Below are positions 26,711-34,649 of a DNA stretch of 64,000 nt, piece after piece (the first letter of the stretch is position 1; each line of letters starts with the position of its first letter). The notes under the pieces are model-generated. The model was given only the letters and a program-made list of their open reading frames with translations, searched no databases and was not told the origin of the DNA. Position numbers and translations under genes: made by a program. Source of the DNA: an uncultured Bacteroidales bacterium (GTDB lineage Bacteria; Bacteroidota; Bacteroidia; Bacteroidales; Paludibacteraceae); NCBI GenBank assembly GCA_902784425.1, contig CACZUS010000037.1, positions 1-64,000 of the forward strand. The letters are read 5' to 3'.

Positions 26711-27375
26711 GAAAAAGTATTTGTTTAATTGTGTTTTCTCTACTGTTTTTGGGCTTACACGCACAAAACAGAGATTTGATAGTTATTGACCCCGCCCATG
26801 TAGCTGCCATTGCAGCAGCGTCAGAATTGGACAAAGAAGCCTATGAAGACATACGTGAAAATGAGGATCAGACAAACCAACTACTCATTGTGACCAATCT
26901 TGTAAACGAACAAATCAAAGCCATAGAAGACACAACTTTAAACTATATGAAAAGAGTGCAATCCGTATTAAGGCAAGTATATACCCTTGAAACGATTGTA
27001 CAAAAGACAGTAAGAATTGGTGATAACATTGTTGAGATGGCTGAATTGGCATACGGTGATCCTGAGCTATCATTTGTAGCATTGCAGATGTCAAACAGTT
27101 TTTCAGATGAATTACGGTCATTGACTTCCTATATATCTGATATAGCATTGGGAGAAGGTTCCAGCAACTTATTAAACAACTACGAAAGACTCAAAATCAT
27201 TAACCATGTTGACACAAAGCTGAATAAACTTGAAGGTGTCTCTTTGCAGATGCTTTATCGAATGAAATATGCCAAACGCCATGGTGTTCTTCAAACCCTT
27301 TTCCCCGTACTTTTTGCATACGAAAGAAGAAACCAACAACTAGCGGAACAAATAGTAAACAACTTCCATTTCTAA
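26707..27375 (+). CDS. Second VirB5/TrbJ-like periplasmic protein
   Basis: 222 aa, signal peptide MRKSICLIVFSLLFLGLHAQ. Same length, helical make-up and C-terminal motif (LAEQIVNNFHF) as the protein at 11216-11899 (LAQRIINNFHF); both share the region around GDPEL/GHPEL and an INHV motif. A paralogue 15 kb downstream in the same operon, out of the usual T4SS cluster. ATGA overlap with the Toprim-like gene. Confidence 0.65.
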   Translation: MRKSICLIVFSLLFLGLHAQNRDLIVIDPAHVAAIAAASELDKEAYEDIRENEDQTNQLLIVTNLVNEQIKAIEDTTLNYMKRVQSVLRQVYTLETIVQKTVRIGDNIVEMAELAYGDPELSFVALQMSNSFSDELRSLTSYISDIALGEGSSNLLNNYERLKIINHVDTKLNKLEGVSLQMLYRMKYAKRHGVLQTLFPVLFAYERRNQQLAEQIVNNFHF

Positions 27376-27402
27376 TACAATCATCATTAAATACTAAATA
27401 TC

Positions 27403-28278
27403 ATGTCAGAAGAACAATCACAAGAACAAAAGAAGAACCCTGCGGTTACTTACCTCGGGCCTTGCCCCATCTGCGGCAAAGGACAAATTGCGGAAGGCAA
27501 TGTCGTTTATAGGTGCAACTACATTAAAAACCTTAAGGACGACAAATGCGACTTTCACATATTCAAGACCTATAATGGTGCTGAAATCACACCTGAACAT
27601 GTTAAACAACTTCTCGAAAACGGTAAGACAGAAATCATCGAATTCACCTCCCAAGCGGGCAATAAATTCAATGGCTATCTCACCATTGAGGGTAAAGAGG
27701 TAAAGATGGAGTTCGCCAACGGCTTAGAAAACTTGCCACAACTCGAAACACCTTGCCCCATTTGCGGCGAACCAGTCTATATCTTCAACACAGGCTACGG
27801 CTGCAAAAACATTCACGAAACGGACGAGAATGGAGAAAAAAAGTGTAATCTTTGGATCAGTAAAACCATCGCTGGTCGTACCATCAAAGAAAAAGAAGCA
27901 GAACAACTTCTTCTTGAAAAGAAAACAAGCTTCCTTGACGGCTTCAGAAACAACCAAGGTAATCTATTTTCTACCCGCCTTGTCCTTGATAACGAAGGTA
28001 ACATCCATTTCGATTCTACCGTGTGTAAATGCCCTAAATGCGGCGGTGATGTCAAAATCGGCAATAAGTCCTATAATTGCTCCAACTGGAAAACAACCGG
28101 CTGCACATTCAATATCTGGCGTGAAATCGCTTACCGAAAAATTACACCAGAAGAGGTTCAACAGCTATGCGAAGAAAAAGCTACAAAAATCCTTGAAGGC
28201 TTCAAAAACAAGGATAAATCCAAAACCTTCTCAGGTCAACTCATACTTTCAGACGATTTCGTTGTCAAAATCCTCTGA
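27403..28278 (+). CDS. Protein of three zinc-ribbon/topoisomerase C-terminal repeats
   Basis: 291 aa made of three consecutive units of about 90 residues, each with a CPxCG pair and a second cysteine pair: CPICGKG...CNY...C (from about 21), CPICGEP...CKN...C (from about 117), CPKCGGD...CSN...C (from about 209). Each is followed by a short 'ITPEHVKQLLENGKT' type helix-strand segment as in the topoisomerase C-terminal repeat. No catalytic topoisomerase domain is present, so it is probably a stand-alone nucleic-acid-binding module. The 5' UTR is short and there is no clear separate promoter. Confidence 0.75.
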   Translation: MSEEQSQEQKKNPAVTYLGPCPICGKGQIAEGNVVYRCNYIKNLKDDKCDFHIFKTYNGAEITPEHVKQLLENGKTEIIEFTSQAGNKFNGYLTIEGKEVKMEFANGLENLPQLETPCPICGEPVYIFNTGYGCKNIHETDENGEKKCNLWISKTIAGRTIKEKEAEQLLLEKKTSFLDGFRNNQGNLFSTRLVLDNEGNIHFDSTVCKCPKCGGDVKIGNKSYNCSNWKTTGCTFNIWREIAYRKITPEEVQQLCEEKATKILEGFKNKDKSKTFSGQLILSDDFVVKIL

Positions 28279-28317
28279 TTCATTTTCACAGACAAAAGAA
28301 CCCTAAATTTTCCGAAA

Positions 28318-28500
28318 ATGAATCTACAAACATTGACACAGAAAGTCAGTAATACCACACATATAGGTAAAGGAGATGTTCAATTAATTATGAATAAAGC
28401 ATTTTCAATCCTAGCAAACAATGCTAAGAAGCAAACAACTCTGACCATTCCAAAATGTGGTACTTCGCCAGAATTTAATTTACTCATTCGAAGAGTCTAA
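28318..28500 (+). CDS. Small protein resembling the HU N-terminus
   Basis: 60 aa. The first 40 residues, MNLQTLTQKVSNTTHIGKGDVQLIMNKAFSILANNAKK, follow the helix-turn-helix pattern of HU/IHF proteins (a KGDV turn and a long helix), but the DNA-binding beta arms are missing; the C-terminus is only 20 residues. It may be a truncated HU homologue or an unrelated small protein. Lies between the zinc-ribbon and OmpA-like genes in the same direction. Confidence 0.5.
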   Translation: MNLQTLTQKVSNTTHIGKGDVQLIMNKAFSILANNAKKQTTLTIPKCGTSPEFNLLIRRV

Positions 28501-28512
28501 TACTTTATCAAA

Positions 28513-29145
28513 ATGAAAACAATCAACTTCTTATTTGCCTCTATCATTATCTTTAGCATTTGTGCTACTTCATGTTCAACCCCAAAGACTTCCATCCTGA
28601 CCGCACAACCCACCACTAAAGATTCCCTTATGGTCCAGATCTGCACGGACTATATTCCTACTTCCATTGTAGGTGAAGGTGGCAACCTTGCCAAATACGA
28701 AAAAGCCAAAAGAGATTACGCCAAAAACCTTGACCGTGCCAAAAGGCTTGAAGATATTGATGGAATCCAAATCAAGCGTATTCCGCGAGAAAACGACTCC
28801 ATTTGCGACTTTATGGCTGAGATGGACGACATCCTATTTGCATATGACAGTTTCGAACTGACCCCGAAGGCAATTGAAATAATCGACAACCTGTCAAGCG
28901 TGATTATCGACATCCCAACACGAGTAGAGATAGTAGGCCACACCGACTACTATGGTACTGATGAATACAATCTCAACTTGTCAAAAATGCGTGCAATGGC
29001 TGTCGGCAACCGGTTACGCGACAATGGTATCACCAATATCACTGAAATTGGCAAGGGAGAATCTGAACCCATTGCCACAAACCATACAGCTGAAGGTCGC
29101 AAGAAAAACCGCCGCGTTGAAATCAAGATGTTCACCGAAGAATGA
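28513..29145 (+). CDS. OmpA-family lipoprotein
   Basis: 210 aa. Lipobox CATSC (Cys about 21). C-terminal OmpA/MotB peptidoglycan-binding domain (about 105-205): FAYDSFELTPKAIEIIDNL, VEIVGHTDYYGTDEYNLNLSKMRAMAV, and GKGESEPIATNHTAEGRKKNRRVEI. It should tie the outer membrane to the wall at the mating apparatus. The 29146-29278 gap holds nothing recognisable. Confidence 0.85.
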   Translation: MKTINFLFASIIIFSICATSCSTPKTSILTAQPTTKDSLMVQICTDYIPTSIVGEGGNLAKYEKAKRDYAKNLDRAKRLEDIDGIQIKRIPRENDSICDFMAEMDDILFAYDSFELTPKAIEIIDNLSSVIIDIPTRVEIVGHTDYYGTDEYNLNLSKMRAMAVGNRLRDNGITNITEIGKGESEPIATNHTAEGRKKNRRVEIKMFTEE

Positions 29146-29278
29146 TTATACGGAGTAGGGGGCTTTTACTTTTTCTTTAGGTTTTTACATACAATCCAAT
29201 TCATTTTCAATAAATAACAACTACATTTTCTCGAAAAAGACTATCTAGCTCCCTCTCCATTTTCCAAACTTTCAAGCA

Positions 29279-30463
29279 ATGGAGATTAATGGATTCAAAC
29301 AACCAGAGTTGGTGGCTCTTCTTGACAAGCATTTCGATGGAGAGTCATCAAGATATGATATAACTCCAAACAAGAACTATTTAACAGCAATGCAGTTGAA
29401 TCGTTCGGAAACGAAGAACCTCAATTATGAGGAACTACGACCTGAAAAAATCTATGCTCTGAAATCCACTACAACAGATATTCAAGCTGGAATACAAGAA
29501 ACAAGTTACAGCCTTTTCCTTGATAGGAAAATGGCAGAAACATATTACTACCAAAATACACCAAAAGATAACCTGGTTCTTAATCACCAAGTCCAACATG
29601 GGATAATAATATGTGGTGATGTAAATAACGATTTATTGGCCAGGCTCCAGATGGCACCAAAGGACTTCAATTCTATGCTTGTTGTTTCTACTATGCAAGC
29701 CGACAGCTTCACAAACACACAAAAACAACAGATAGAACAGGCTTCAAAAATCGCTGAAAAGGTTTTTAATGAAATTCCCCTGAAAAACGAATATGCATTC
29801 AACACTTTACCCAGAGGCGCACAACAAGATCTTTACAAATACTACGAACTGACCCATAAGCAGAACCCAAAAATCATCCACACTGATGCGTGGGCCATTC
29901 AAGACAAAAAAGAAGCAATAAAAGCAAACGAACCATACGTTTATGTCGGACTCATCCATAGTAAAGATGGATCCACACCGTCCATTGCCTACACCAACGA
30001 ACGCGAATACCTCAATGCCATCGAACAAGGATTGAAAAACAATCCTCAAAACATTGGTTATGAAACCCTCTCCCAAAACCCTCAACTTCACAAACAAGTC
30101 GATGATCTTGTCTATAAGTTTTATGGTTTAAGTAATCCTAATCCCATTGAATACTATACACAACAAGGAAGAACGCCTTTGAACTTATACGATTCCAACC
30201 ACCATGAAATCTCCATTATGGATCTCGCCAAACAAATGGGCTTTACCTATCAAGGTAAAACAACATCTGGCGATACCGTCATGCAACAAGATTTCCATCC
30301 TATCGAAAATGGCCAAAAACAAACAGCCATCATTAGCCTTGAAATAAGAAACGCAGAAAGCCCTTTGATCAACACCGTTACAGTAAATTACTCCTATCTT
30401 GATGAAAAAACAATCCCATCGCACGAGACACCGACTTTCATCTTTCTTTCAATGACTTTGTAG
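29279..30463 (+). CDS. 5' part of a frameshifted DUF3991/Toprim-type large protein
   Basis: 394 aa, no signal or membrane segment. Unknown N-terminal domain; residues 200-300 hold an NEREYLNAIEQGLKNNPQNIGYETLSQNPQLHKQVDDLVYKFYGL segment which recurs near the start of the following frame (ALHDALDTQPHNIKYETLSKDPEIRLKVDEMIYGFFNM). The last residues, after the A-run at 30405-30410, look out of frame: adding one A would continue the protein as NNPIARDTDFHLSFNDFVALT and on into the gene called at 30505. Together they would be one protein of about 800 aa. Confidence 0.6.
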   Translation: MEINGFKQPELVALLDKHFDGESSRYDITPNKNYLTAMQLNRSETKNLNYEELRPEKIYALKSTTTDIQAGIQETSYSLFLDRKMAETYYYQNTPKDNLVLNHQVQHGIIICGDVNNDLLARLQMAPKDFNSMLVVSTMQADSFTNTQKQQIEQASKIAEKVFNEIPLKNEYAFNTLPRGAQQDLYKYYELTHKQNPKIIHTDAWAIQDKKEAIKANEPYVYVGLIHSKDGSTPSIAYTNEREYLNAIEQGLKNNPQNIGYETLSQNPQLHKQVDDLVYKFYGLSNPNPIEYYTQQGRTPLNLYDSNHHEISIMDLAKQMGFTYQGKTTSGDTVMQQDFHPIENGQKQTAIISLEIRNAESPLINTVTVNYSYLDEKTIPSHETPTFIFLSMTL

Positions 30464-30504
30464 CCCTTACCAAATCCCTTAACTCAGAAGAAATACTGAA
30501 AGCC

Positions 30505-31689
30505 ATGGAAAACGAGAAGGAAACAATAAGACAAATAGAAAGATTAGAAACTATTGGAACCATCCTTTATAAAGATACCAACGAAAAAATCAACTATACA
30601 GACGCTGATAAATTCCTCCTCGCACTTCATGACGCACTCGATACCCAACCTCATAACATCAAATACGAAACGCTGTCAAAAGACCCCGAAATCCGTCTAA
30701 AAGTCGATGAAATGATCTATGGGTTTTTCAACATGGAACCACCAAAACAGAAGACATCAAACGACCAACCACAATACAATGTAGAGACCCAACCTATAGA
30801 GTCTTTCCGTTATGAGACTTCTTCTGTTTATCACAAAGATAATCTTCTCTATGGACTTCAGGATAAATTCAAACTTGACACTGACACTGTAGCCATATTT
30901 GCTACCTTTATGGAAGCTGCACATCCTATCAACAAAAACCACAACGATAATAGCGCAGACATAGTCGTTTTCCCTTATGTCAAAGTAGATAACGAATACA
31001 ACCTAAAAGGACACATCCAATCCACCATGAGCAGCCAAAGAGAGCCGCTTGGCGAAAAACTCACTGACCATACCAACGTCCCAATCGGCTACGAACGTTA
31101 CACCAATGACCAAACCATTCCTGTCACCCCATATACTACCACTGCTTCAATCAACGGTGGTATCTGGATGGCCACAGAAGCCCAATCTCCTAAATCGGTG
31201 AAAGATGTTTTCATGTTCAATTCCGCAATTGACGCAATGAGTTTCTATGAAATACATAGAAATTCCATAAACTTGAAAAATACAGCTTTGGTTTCCGTTG
31301 GCAACCTTGCCCGGGAAAACCAAATCTACGGCCTGGTTGAAAGATTTCCTGAAGCCCAACTTCATGCGGCATTTCAGAATACTTTACTGGGCCAACTCTC
31401 TACAATCACAACAGCTTCTATGGCCAGTATAGGTCCTGTCAAATTCAAGACAAACGAATCAAAACATACGATTGAGTTTACCACCTATTACGACAAGTTC
31501 TCTCTACCCATTAATGACATCAACCTTCAAAACTTCAAGGAACACGCCCATGTCAAAGACAAAAGCATTCTTTATGATTTGAATAAGGATTTGAAAATAC
31601 ATTATCCACTTGGCCGCACTTACAACGAAGATCTGGTACAATCAAAACAATTCGAAAAACAAGAACAGGGCCAAAAAATGAAAATTTAA
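30505..31689 (+). CDS. 3' part: Toprim/DUF3991-type primase-like protein
   Basis: 394 aa from the ATG at 30505, but the frame is open upstream to about 30412 and fits the preceding gene after a one-base change (see 29279-30463). The middle shows DUF3991-like text and a Toprim core, VKDVFMFNSAIDAMSFYEI and AQLHAAFQNTLLGQ; the second acidic motif seen in the 25580 paralogue (AYDKD) is replaced by AFQNT, so catalysis is doubtful. Last gene of the main operon; the shared module at 31824 begins a new transcription unit. Confidence 0.62.
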   Translation: MENEKETIRQIERLETIGTILYKDTNEKINYTDADKFLLALHDALDTQPHNIKYETLSKDPEIRLKVDEMIYGFFNMEPPKQKTSNDQPQYNVETQPIESFRYETSSVYHKDNLLYGLQDKFKLDTDTVAIFATFMEAAHPINKNHNDNSADIVVFPYVKVDNEYNLKGHIQSTMSSQREPLGEKLTDHTNVPIGYERYTNDQTIPVTPYTTTASINGGIWMATEAQSPKSVKDVFMFNSAIDAMSFYEIHRNSINLKNTALVSVGNLARENQIYGLVERFPEAQLHAAFQNTLLGQLSTITTASMASIGPVKFKTNESKHTIEFTTYYDKFSLPINDINLQNFKEHAHVKDKSILYDLNKDLKIHYPLGRTYNEDLVQSKQFEKQEQGQKMKI

Positions 31690-31823
31690 CCCATTTAAGA
31701 CGTTCCCATAAGTTCCGTTCATCGAACTATGGCATCCCCTCCCCTATCCAATCTTTCTCATTACACTTCCAAACAGTAAATAATTGCTGTATAATGTATA
31801 AAAGGAAGTCATTATCTAACATA

Positions 31824-31969
31824 AGGGAAAACGATTTTTCTGTCATCATTTAGACAACAAAAAAAGTTGAAAAAATGATGATTTTTTTGTTTTTTGTATT
31901 GCTAATTCAAATCTTTTTCGTATTTTTGTAGTGCAAACAAACAAAGTTACTACCTAATACCAATAGAAG
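31824..31969 (+). promoter_or_regulatory. Shared promoter-leader module, plus-strand copy
   Basis: Box AGGGAAAACGATTTTT (31824-31839), TTG (31899-31901), 19 bp, TATTTTTG (31921-31928), then leader GTGCAAACAAACAAAGTTACT before the ATG at 31970. The only module on the plus strand; box-to-TTG distance about 59 bp. The preceding 31690-31823 holds nothing recognisable. Confidence 0.8.
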
Positions 31970-32269
31970 ATGGACATTGTTCAAATTCTCGTTAATGCCA
32001 ATGCGCATGTAAAGAAAGACATCATAGTACCTATCAAGGTCGATGCCAGTAAAATAAAGCGTGATGAGGTGACATTGCATTTCAACAATGGCGACTATTG
32101 CGACTTCAATATCAAATCTTTTCACGATACAACCAGGTATATTAGCACCTACGAAAATGTTTATGCCAAAGATGCTTTCATGGAACAACTTAAAGAGGGC
32201 AAAATCACCATCAAAGATGAAAATGGTTGTATTATTGACCTCTCCGACACACTAAAGAAAGGGATATAA
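31970..32269 (+). CDS. Hypothetical protein under the shared module
   Basis: 99 aa, not recognised. Mixed alpha/beta, acidic, cytoplasmic; MDIVQILVNANAHVKKDIIVPIKVDASKI at the start. Start chosen as the first ATG after the conserved leader. One base separates its stop from the next gene, so it leads a small three-gene unit (31970-33265). Confidence 0.65.
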   Translation: MDIVQILVNANAHVKKDIIVPIKVDASKIKRDEVTLHFNNGDYCDFNIKSFHDTTRYISTYENVYAKDAFMEQLKEGKITIKDENGCIIDLSDTLKKGI

Positions 32270-32270
32270 A

Positions 32271-32675
32271 ATGAAAGATTGTTTCACAACATTAGAGCAA
32301 TCAGCCAAACTGATTGAACTTGGTCTTGACATCTGTACCGCCGATGGTTACCGTAATGGTAAAAATCCAACCATCGCACATACTATCGAATACCATGATT
32401 TTAATGCCCTGCTGAAAGGTAAAAAATCCACAATGGATAAACTCTACCCCTGTTGGTCAGCATTGCGACTTATTGAACTCATGCCGCCAGTTGTCCAAGG
32501 TTTTATCAGCGACTTTCGCTTGGTGGTTAATCGTGATGGAGTTTGGTACGAGGCTATACAAAAGAAGCCAGGATATAACCATTTCATTTACGATGGTGAG
32601 GGGGATGACATTATTGCAAAATTGGTTGATGTCATCGAAATGCTTAAAAAGAACAATGATTTCCAGAATGAATGA
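32271..32675 (+). CDS. Hypothetical protein
   Basis: 134 aa, cytoplasmic. Pattern MKDCFTTLEQSAKLIELGLDICTADGY near the start and SALRLIELMPPVV in the middle resemble small phage/plasmid proteins of Bacteroidota annotated only as hypothetical. Follows the 99-aa gene by one base. Function unknown. Confidence 0.6.
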   Translation: MKDCFTTLEQSAKLIELGLDICTADGYRNGKNPTIAHTIEYHDFNALLKGKKSTMDKLYPCWSALRLIELMPPVVQGFISDFRLVVNRDGVWYEAIQKKPGYNHFIYDGEGDDIIAKLVDVIEMLKKNNDFQNE

Positions 32676-32776
32676 ACCATGATAAGGTAAAAACAGATTT
32701 GTCACACACAAAGCCTGGGCATGGTTCAAAAGAAACAAAACTGATAACAATTATTACTAAAACAATAACAAACAAT

Positions 32777-33265
32777 ATGAAACAAACACAATTAACTGTA
32801 TTTGATTGGGTCGTTTTTGACGGCTTTACCACGGATGGTGTAGGTGAACCCATCCAAGCACAAATCAAAGAATTGGGTGAGATTATTTCATGCCAAAGAG
32901 GTGATGAAGTCTTTTTGCGCAAAATTGATGACCTTTTTCCTATAGTTGTCATTGATGATGACCTGATTCGGAATGGTTTCAAATTCAGACAAGTTACCAA
33001 CCTTCTGAAAGATTTCAGCCTTGAAAAAAGGACAAAAACCGAAGGCGAAGCGGAAGAAGTCACCACGGTCAGTATCAGGATGCAAGATGACGATACGACA
33101 TCCTACGATATCTGTATCGAGAAGCATCTCGAATGGGATCCAGGTCAAAGGAAGAATATCTTGCACTTTGAACGATGGGGTTTGTTGTATGTGAACAAAC
33201 TACAACACTACCTTCGTGAAGCCGGATTTGAAGAATTAGCCAATAACTTTAAAATGGAGGATTAA
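32777..33265 (+). CDS. Hypothetical protein
   Basis: 162 aa from the ATG at 32777; the frame is open to an ATG at 32672, which overlaps the previous stop (ATGA) and would add 35 low-complexity residues. MKQTQLTVFDWVVFDGFTTDG looks like a natural start. Acidic, soluble, with a basic helix near the end (LLYVNKLQHYLREAGFEELANNF). No family recognised. Confidence 0.6.
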   Translation: MKQTQLTVFDWVVFDGFTTDGVGEPIQAQIKELGEIISCQRGDEVFLRKIDDLFPIVVIDDDLIRNGFKFRQVTNLLKDFSLEKRTKTEGEAEEVTTVSIRMQDDDTTSYDICIEKHLEWDPGQRKNILHFERWGLLYVNKLQHYLREAGFEELANNFKMED

Positions 33266-33381
33266 TCTTATGCAACCATCCGAAATAAAAGCCCCACCCC
33301 TACCCTATTCAAAAGCTCAAGACTTTTTTCTGGATAGATTCCTTAAAAAAATCACACATAAAAGGTTGTTCGGAACACAAG

Positions 33382-33402
33382 AAAAGCTCCCTATTTGTCC
33401 CC
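33382..33402 (-). repeat. Solitary iteron copy far from the origin
   Basis: The minus strand reads GGGGACAAATAGGGAGCTTT here, nearly identical to the units of the 38.4-38.9 kb iteron array (for example at 38682). It stands alone, 5 kb from the array, in the gene-free stretch 33266-33523. Confidence 0.7.
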
Positions 33403-33504
33403 GAAAGTTTTCCAAAAAACAATGGGCGACACTGATGGCCGCCCACCTTCTTTTGCCTCAATTTTGTTTCGACAAAAGAACCCTTATCTCTTATAAATAA
33501 GTCT

Positions 33505-33531
33505 GTTTCGTAAAACGACCGATTTATTGTA
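33505..33531 (-). repeat. Inverted partial copy of the resolvase-region site
   Basis: On the minus strand AATCGGTCGTTTT, two bases, GAAAC: 18 of 20 bases match 7429-7448 on the plus strand. It sits at the convergent end of the tra-side operon, so a pair of inverted elements encloses 7.4-33.5 kb. Confidence 0.45.
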
Positions 33532-33931
33532 CATTGATTTTTTGATCCAGCATTTGCTCCAATTCCACCTTGTTTTGTATCACCCATTGACGACAAATCA
33601 AAGAGACCAAACCTGCCGCAGGAACTCTTTTTTTCGCTTTCAGCATAGCGAAAATATCATATAGTTCCGTATCAACCATTATTGGCCGTCTTTCGATTTC
33701 AAGTCCTCTATGTTGTTTGGCATCAAGGATCATATTCTCTAATTCTGTTCCACTAACAAGGATTTGTCGGGGTTGCTTCTCTTTTTTAATTGGTTTACTT
33801 TCTTCTTTTGGCACTTCTTGAACCTGTACTTCTTCTTTAGACTCTTCCACTTTCGTCCTCAACATTTTACTAATCTGTGAAATCGAGGTGGGTGTGCCAT
33901 CTTCATTCTTTTTTGGCTTCAAATTTGACAT
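33524..33931 (-). CDS. ParA partner protein (TraB/DUF3408-like)
   Basis: 135 aa. Basic, disordered N-terminus (to about 60) and a C-terminal ribbon-helix-helix-like part: ERRPIMVDTELYDIFAMLKAKKRVPAAGLVSLICRQWV. In Bacteroides elements a DUF3408-type protein follows the ParA/TraA gene, as here (59-nt gap). Probably the DNA-binding partner for partition or transfer. Confidence 0.68.
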   Translation of the reverse strand: MSNLKPKKNEDGTPTSISQISKMLRTKVEESKEEVQVQEVPKEESKPIKKEKQPRQILVSGTELENMILDAKQHRGLEIERRPIMVDTELYDIFAMLKAKKRVPAAGLVSLICRQWVIQNKVELEQMLDQKINVQ

Positions 33932-33990
33932 CGCAAAAATACATTTTTAGATTGAACAAATAATATCAAAAAACGAACAATTTTTTCACA

Positions 33991-34614
33991 TCACTGAATA
34001 CCAGCGTTTTCTATGATACAATCATAAGCCTTAGACACCACTTCTATAGCCTTTTTCTCAATATCAATGGTATAAAGCCTCTGCATAATAACCCTTGAAG
34101 GTATCTCATCGGTAATCATTCCGTACTCTTTCAAGATTTCTTTCACCTGTTCTTTGGTCTCATATTTGACCGAACTTTCGATGTTATTCGGTAAGAAGAA
34201 AATCTTGGCTTTGATTTTGTAATACTCCATTATCTTGATGAAAAGAGCTGTGGAGTCCATGGTCAATCTGTCATATCTGAATGGCACAATCACCACATCT
34301 GCGTTTTGCAGGATGGTGATTAAAGCCTCATCATCTACCCTACCAGGTAAATCTATCAGCAAATGACCATCATTGATTTCTTTGAAATCTGCTATGGTCT
34401 TTGCGACATCATTCATTTCGGCATCTATCACTTCATACAGTGGTTTGTTGTCGAAATTTTCAAGATCCTGATTCCTTCTGTCAACAATAGACTTCTGAAA
34501 GTCAACATCAAGAACGACACAGTTTTTGCCTTTGTAGGCGAGGTAATTTGCAAACTGGATGCAATTCGTGGTTTTTCCACAACCTCCTTTTTGGTTTCCA
34601 AATACAATTATCAT
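33991..34614 (-). CDS. ParA-family ATPase (TraA-like)
   Basis: 207 aa from the ATG at 34614 (two codons earlier is a TTG). Deviant Walker A KGGCGKTT at about 8-15, VVLDVDFQKS (Walker A' region) and LLIDLPG (Walker B). Involved in plasmid partition or in positioning the mating machinery. Transcribed away from the relaxase gene end, 35 nt downstream of it. Confidence 0.9.
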   Translation of the reverse strand: MIIVFGNQKGGCGKTTNCIQFANYLAYKGKNCVVLDVDFQKSIVDRRNQDLENFDNKPLYEVIDAEMNDVAKTIADFKEINDGHLLIDLPGRVDDEALITILQNADVVIVPFRYDRLTMDSTALFIKIMEYYKIKAKIFFLPNNIESSVKYETKEQVKEILKEYGMITDEIPSRVIMQRLYTIDIEKKAIEVVSKAYDCIIENAGIQ

Positions 34615-34649
34615 TTTCAATATATTTTAGAATTGTCCTTATCTATGTT

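Noticed and set aside
33270..33500. 76-aa plus-strand frame
   Set aside because: It contains the solitary iteron and overlaps other short frames on the opposite strand; no protein-like pattern.
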